The translations under genes were made by a program, and so were the position numbers. A stretch of 64,000 nt of DNA from an uncultured Bacilli bacterium (GTDB lineage Bacteria > Bacillota_I > Bacilli_A > RF39 > UBA660): assembly GCA_934168245.1 (NCBI GenBank), contig CAKPMY010000003.1, positions 62,001-126,000 on the forward strand, read 5' to 3'. This document shows positions 60,739-64,000 of the stretch, piece after piece. The notes under the pieces were generated by a model. That model ran no database searches. It worked only from the letters and a program-made list of their open reading frames with translations, and was not told where the DNA came from. Position 1 is the stretch's first letter. Every line of letters begins with the position of its first letter.

Positions 60739-62016
60739 ATGTATAATAGAGCAACAAAAAAAGTTGTTATAGATGCCGGCCATGGTGGAAATGATCCAGG
60801 TGCTTTATCTGGAAATTTAAAAGAAAAAGATCTAAATTTGGAAGCAGCACAATACATGTATAAGCGATTACAAGAATTAGGCATACCATCTACAATTGTT
60901 AGAAATGCAGATGAAACACTAGAAAGAAAAGAACGAATTAATAGAATAATGAATGCATATGGTAATAGTTCAGATGTAATACTAATATCTAATCACATAA
61001 ATGCAGGCGGTGGCGAAGGCGCCGAAATAGTCTACGCTCTTCGTAATTCTCCAACTCTAGCCGAAATGGCTCTAGACAATATTGGAGCTGCCGGTCAAAT
61101 AGAAAGAAAGGTATATCAACGTCGTCTTCCTGAAAATCCTAACAAGGACTATTATTTTATAATTCGTGACACTGGCAATCTAGAATCTTTACTTGTCGAA
61201 TACGGTTTCATTGACAACGCCAGAGATGCCGTAAAACTACAAAATAATTTAACTGACTATGTAGAAGGTGTTGTAAAGGCCATAGCGGATTATTCTAACG
61301 TGCCATATACACCACCTACAACAGAGATAGTAGATGGCTATTATACCGTAAAAAGAGGCGATACATTATACAGTATAGCCAATCAGTTCTCGACTACTGT
61401 TCAAAAACTAAAATCATTAAACAATCTAACATCAAATAATCTACAAATAGGTCAGGTTCTTTTAGTAACAGAATCTATATACCCAAATGTTTCCACATAC
61501 ACTGTGGAAAAAGGTGATACATTATATGGTATAGCAAACAAATTCTCAACGACAGTTCAAGAAATAAAAGCCCTAAACAATCTAACTACTAACACACTAC
61601 TTCCAGGACAAATAATATATATTCCAGCCTCATCAACCACAGTTACTCCTCCAACACCTGAAACACCTACTCAACCAACACAACCATCAGAACCAGAAAC
61701 TCCATATCTAATATACACAGTACAAAAGGGTGATAGTCTTTGGAAAATATCACAAAAGTATGGTGTACCAGTAAACGAAATAATTGCCTTTAACAACTTA
61801 AATTCAGTCAATTTACAAGTAGGCGACGAACTACAAATACCAATTTCATCTCTCGATGACAATACATCTAATCAACTTACTTACACAGTACAAAACGGCG
61901 ACACCTTATGGTCAATAGCCAAGAAATTTGATGTCACTGTAGATAGCATCAAAACCACTAACAACCTTACCTCAAACTTATTAACAGTAGGTCAAACTCT
62001 AACAATTATTCAGTAA
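60739..62016 (+). CDS. N-acetylmuramoyl-L-alanine amidase with four LysM domains
   Basis: The ATG at 60739 (AGGTGAT upstream) gives 425 residues. The Amidase_3 domain (about 8-190) has VVIDAGHGGNDPG, EKDLNLEAA, ISNHINA and the final catalytic Glu in LLVEYGFIDN. Four LysM repeats follow, beginning YTVKRGDTLYSIANQF, YTVEKGDTLYGIANKF, YTVQKGDSLWKISQKY and YTVQNGDTLWSIAKKF, with a Pro/Thr/Glu linker between the second and third. No signal peptide is visible, which is odd for a wall enzyme and suggests export by another route or release on lysis. Confidence 0.92.
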   Translation: MYNRATKKVVIDAGHGGNDPGALSGNLKEKDLNLEAAQYMYKRLQELGIPSTIVRNADETLERKERINRIMNAYGNSSDVILISNHINAGGGEGAEIVYALRNSPTLAEMALDNIGAAGQIERKVYQRRLPENPNKDYYFIIRDTGNLESLLVEYGFIDNARDAVKLQNNLTDYVEGVVKAIADYSNVPYTPPTTEIVDGYYTVKRGDTLYSIANQFSTTVQKLKSLNNLTSNNLQIGQVLLVTESIYPNVSTYTVEKGDTLYGIANKFSTTVQEIKALNNLTTNTLLPGQIIYIPASSTTVTPPTPETPTQPTQPSEPETPYLIYTVQKGDSLWKISQKYGVPVNEIIAFNNLNSVNLQVGDELQIPISSLDDNTSNQLTYTVQNGDTLWSIAKKFDVTVDSIKTTNNLTSNLLTVGQTLTIIQ

Positions 62017-62050
62017 AACTATGTTTCACAGTCAAACATAGTTTTTTTAT
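62016..62050 (+). terminator. Terminator after the LysM amidase
   Basis: AAACTATGTTT and AAACATAGTTT form an 11-bp perfect stem around CACAGTC, followed by a T run. Confidence 0.88.
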
Positions 62051-62074
62051 GTATTCGCCCAACTTCCATCCACA

Positions 62075-62145
62075 CAAAAAAAGAACCTTCAATGAAATCT
62101 GTTTCCACAACAGCGAAACAATTTCACCAACTAAAGGTTCTTTTA
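62075..62145 (-). terminator. Extended hairpin terminator of the thioredoxin-fold gene
   Basis: On the minus strand AAAAGAACCTT and AAGGTTCTTTT enclose inner stems (GAAAT/ATTTC, GTTTC/GAAAC), followed by TTTTTT. Confidence 0.75.
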
Positions 62146-62163
62146 CTTTAAAAGCAATTTTAA

Positions 62164-62754
62164 TTATACTGTTTTCTTTCTAGCAACAACAACACCATAA
62201 GTAATACCTGCAACTACAAGTAAAATAATTATTAATGCCATCGCATCATTTGATTTACTAGTATTAGTATTCTTAATATCACCACTAGCAAAATCAACAT
62301 AGTTTGCTATATCATATCTGTCAGCAACATCTTTTTCATACTCAGATTTAATAGCCTCTTTTATATCATCAGCATATGAATCATCATATCCAGACCAAGA
62401 TTTATCACCGATCAAAATATAAGGAACTCCAGAAATTTTTTCTTTTCTTACTTCTCCTACTTTTTGTAATAAATCTGCATTATCACTATCATACCAAGTT
62501 TCATAATCTAAAATTTTATAATATTGACCATATTCTTCTTCAATACTATTAAAGAATTCCTCAGCATCAGCACAATGTGGACATCCTTCACCACGGAAGA
62601 AATAGATTTTAACTTTGTTGTCCTCTACTGCAACTTCTGACTCTCCTGAAGTAACTTCAACATTATCTTCACTAGTACCTTCATCAGCAAGAACTGCTAA
62701 TGGCATTGCAAACAAGCACATTATAATTGCTAAAAATAATTTTACTTTCTTCAT
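62164..62754 (-). CDS. Membrane-anchored thioredoxin-fold protein (CPHC)
   Basis: The minus-strand ATG at 62754, with GGAGGTAAAT upstream, gives 196 residues; the longer reading from 62802 lacks a ribosome binding site. There is a signal peptide (FLAIIMCLFAMPLAVLADEG), an acidic linker, a thioredoxin-like domain with redox motif GCPHC (about residue 58) and cis-Pro segment KISGVPYILIG, then a C-terminal membrane helix with KKTV tail. It likely handles disulfides outside the membrane. It ends at a long hairpin. Confidence 0.82.
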   Translation of the reverse strand: MKKVKLFLAIIMCLFAMPLAVLADEGTSEDNVEVTSGESEVAVEDNKVKIYFFRGEGCPHCADAEEFFNSIEEEYGQYYKILDYETWYDSDNADLLQKVGEVRKEKISGVPYILIGDKSWSGYDDSYADDIKEAIKSEYEKDVADRYDIANYVDFASGDIKNTNTSKSNDAMALIIILLVVAGITYGVVVARKKTV

Positions 62755-62943
62755 ATTTACCTCCATATTCATAATAACACAAAAGCAAAAAATAGAAAAC
62801 AAAAGTTACAAAAATTGTCATAAAATCAACAAAAAAACGATATTTTAACCCAAAAAATATCGAAAAAGCACTCTATAAATATCATAAAAGTTTCAATCCC
62901 ACTCAGAAAAAATAAACCACCATCACTTTAACAGTTCACCATG

Positions 62944-63195
62944 TTATTTATTTTTTCTATCACCAACATTATTATTACTATCACTCTTACTATTGCCGTT
63001 GACATCAACACCAACATCCTCTAATGGCACATATAACTTACATCTACAAACCCTATCATTTACAAACTCATCGCAAGGACACAAAGTAGAATCATCTACA
63101 TTAATACGACACGGACAATGTCCATCCTTTCGCTCCAAGCCTTCCATAATAACAGAAACTAACTTTTTATCAGGATTAATTCTAAAACCTCTCAT
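62944..63195 (-). CDS. Ferredoxin:thioredoxin reductase catalytic-chain-like protein
   Basis: The ATG at 63195 (GGAGTGAT upstream) gives 83 residues. The Cys pattern CPC, then LCPCDEF, then CRC (about residues 27-54) matches the FtrB catalytic chain, which holds a 4Fe-4S cluster next to a redox disulfide. The enzyme passes electrons from a reduced carrier to thioredoxin. It lacks the plant-type variable chain, as in anaerobes. An Asn/Ser-rich tail follows. It lies between the thioredoxin-fold gene and the radical SAM gene. Confidence 0.75.
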   Translation of the reverse strand: MRGFRINPDKKLVSVIMEGLERKDGHCPCRINVDDSTLCPCDEFVNDRVCRCKLYVPLEDVGVDVNGNSKSDSNNNVGDRKNK

Positions 63196-63256
63196 ATTAT
63201 CACTCCAATACAATTATAAATACTTTCCATCCCATAACAAAATCATGTACCACAAC

Positions 63257-64000
63257 TTAAATCTTCGAAAAGTCAAAGTCCGGAATAAAACTCTTATCCT
63301 GCGTATCTCCTTCTTGAATAAAAGCCATTTCTACTCCCAAATCACAAGCATAGTCAATTACTTCATTATATTCATCCTCTGTTACTTTTCTGTTTAAATT
63401 CGGATATTCTTCAATTTCACCCATAGGAGTATATTGATTCATTATACTAATAATTATATTATCTCCATACTTACCATATAAGTACTTAATTATCTTTTTA
63501 CTATCCTCAACATATCCAGGTAAAACTAAAACGCGAACTATCACTCCAGCCTTCATTAATTCATCTTCTATTTTGAATCGTCCGACTTGCTTATACATTT
63601 CATCTATTGCCACACTAGCAACTTCAAAATAATTATTACAGTTTGAATATCGGCATCCTAATTCATCATCAAAATACTTTAAATCAGCCAAATAAATATC
63701 AACAAGCCCATTTAATAAATCAATTGTACCACGATTCTCATAACTACTAGTATTATATACAACTGGTATTCTCAATTCCCGTCCTTTTATTTCTCGCAAA
63801 ACATCGACTATTTGCGGTACATACAGAGTAGGGGTGACTAAATTAATATTATGTGCTCCTTTTTCCTGTAGTTCCAAAAATATCTCCTTTAGTCTTTCTA
63901 CAGTTATTTCTTTTCCATATCCACCAGTACTTATTTTTTTATTTTGACAAAAAATACATTTCAAATTACAATGTGAAAAAAATACAGTCCCAGATCCAAC
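63257..64000 (-). CDS. Radical SAM protein, PflX-like (5' partial)
   Basis: The frame is open to the window edge, so the start is missing. About 247 residues are present. The radical SAM motif CxxxCxxC is in SHCNLKCIFCQN, preceded by GSGTVFF. That run is typical of the PflX (COG1313) group of pyruvate-formate-lyase-activating-like proteins. LADLKYFDDELGCRYSNCNN is another landmark. The internal TTG at 63964 is not the start, because the first Cys lies before it. The protein modified is unknown. Confidence 0.85.
   Translation of the reverse strand, partial: VGSGTVFFSHCNLKCIFCQNKKISTGGYGKEITVERLKEIFLELQEKGAHNINLVTPTLYVPQIVDVLREIKGRELRIPVVYNTSSYENRGTIDLLNGLVDIYLADLKYFDDELGCRYSNCNNYFEVASVAIDEMYKQVGRFKIEDELMKAGVIVRVLVLPGYVEDSKKIIKYLYGKYGDNIIISIMNQYTPMGEIEEYPNLNRKVTEDEYNEVIDYACDLGVEMAFIQEGDTQDKSFIPDFDFSKI

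Overview
The window is an AT-rich chromosome segment from a Gram-positive, walled, low-GC bacterium. It reads with TGA as a stop codon (for example at the end of map), has strong AGGAGG-type ribosome binding sites, the Firmicutes ribosomal protein order, cell-wall amidases, a sortase-type surface protein and a type VII-like EssC. Gene content fits an uncultured host-associated member of the Bacilli (Erysipelotrichales or RF39-like). That placement is inference. No rRNA or tRNA gene was seen.

Region 1 (1-18694) is housekeeping: the S10-spc-alpha ribosomal cluster from a 5'-truncated rplD through rplQ with secY, adk, map, infA and rpoA, but without rpmD (L30). An SDR oxidoreductase follows, then two ATPase-like genes at the place where Firmicutes usually keep ecfA1-ecfA2-ecfT (the second has lost its P-loop and ecfT is gone), truA, two unknown membrane proteins, and rplM-rpsI behind a structured leader.

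Region 2 (18887-29570) holds a holin/M23 lysin pair, a ZIP metal transporter, an aminotransferase/ATP-grasp pair, a two-component system next to a frameshifted beta-helix surface protein, and hypotheticals.

Region 3 (29857-45223) is an envelope island: two zinc-ribbon membrane proteins (one with WG-like repeats, one with Ca-binding repeats, a VWA domain and a cysteine-peptidase-like end), an amidase, EssC with a YukD-like protein and two very small helical proteins, a SpoIID-like protein without the expected catalytic Glu, a zinc-dependent phospholipase C-like protein, an Abi_2/HEPN protein and an HtrA protease.

Region 4 (45224-50161) carries a decayed surface-protein fragment, an intact sortase-type surface protein, prs behind a terminator-containing leader, and a CofE-like gene. 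A roughly 415-nt structured RNA candidate on the minus strand follows (50305-50721).

Region 5 (51640-59127) is a complete type II-A CRISPR-Cas locus: minus-strand tracrRNA, cas9, cas1, cas2, csn2, 17 repeats with 16 spacers, then a promoter- and terminator-bounded small RNA candidate and one orphan degenerate repeat. Promoter elements for the tracrRNA lie inside the cas9 translation start. Region 6 (59316-64000) has small unknown genes, a Cys-rich protein, a LysM amidase, a thioredoxin-fold membrane protein, an FTR-like Fe-S protein and a 5'-truncated PflX-like radical SAM gene.
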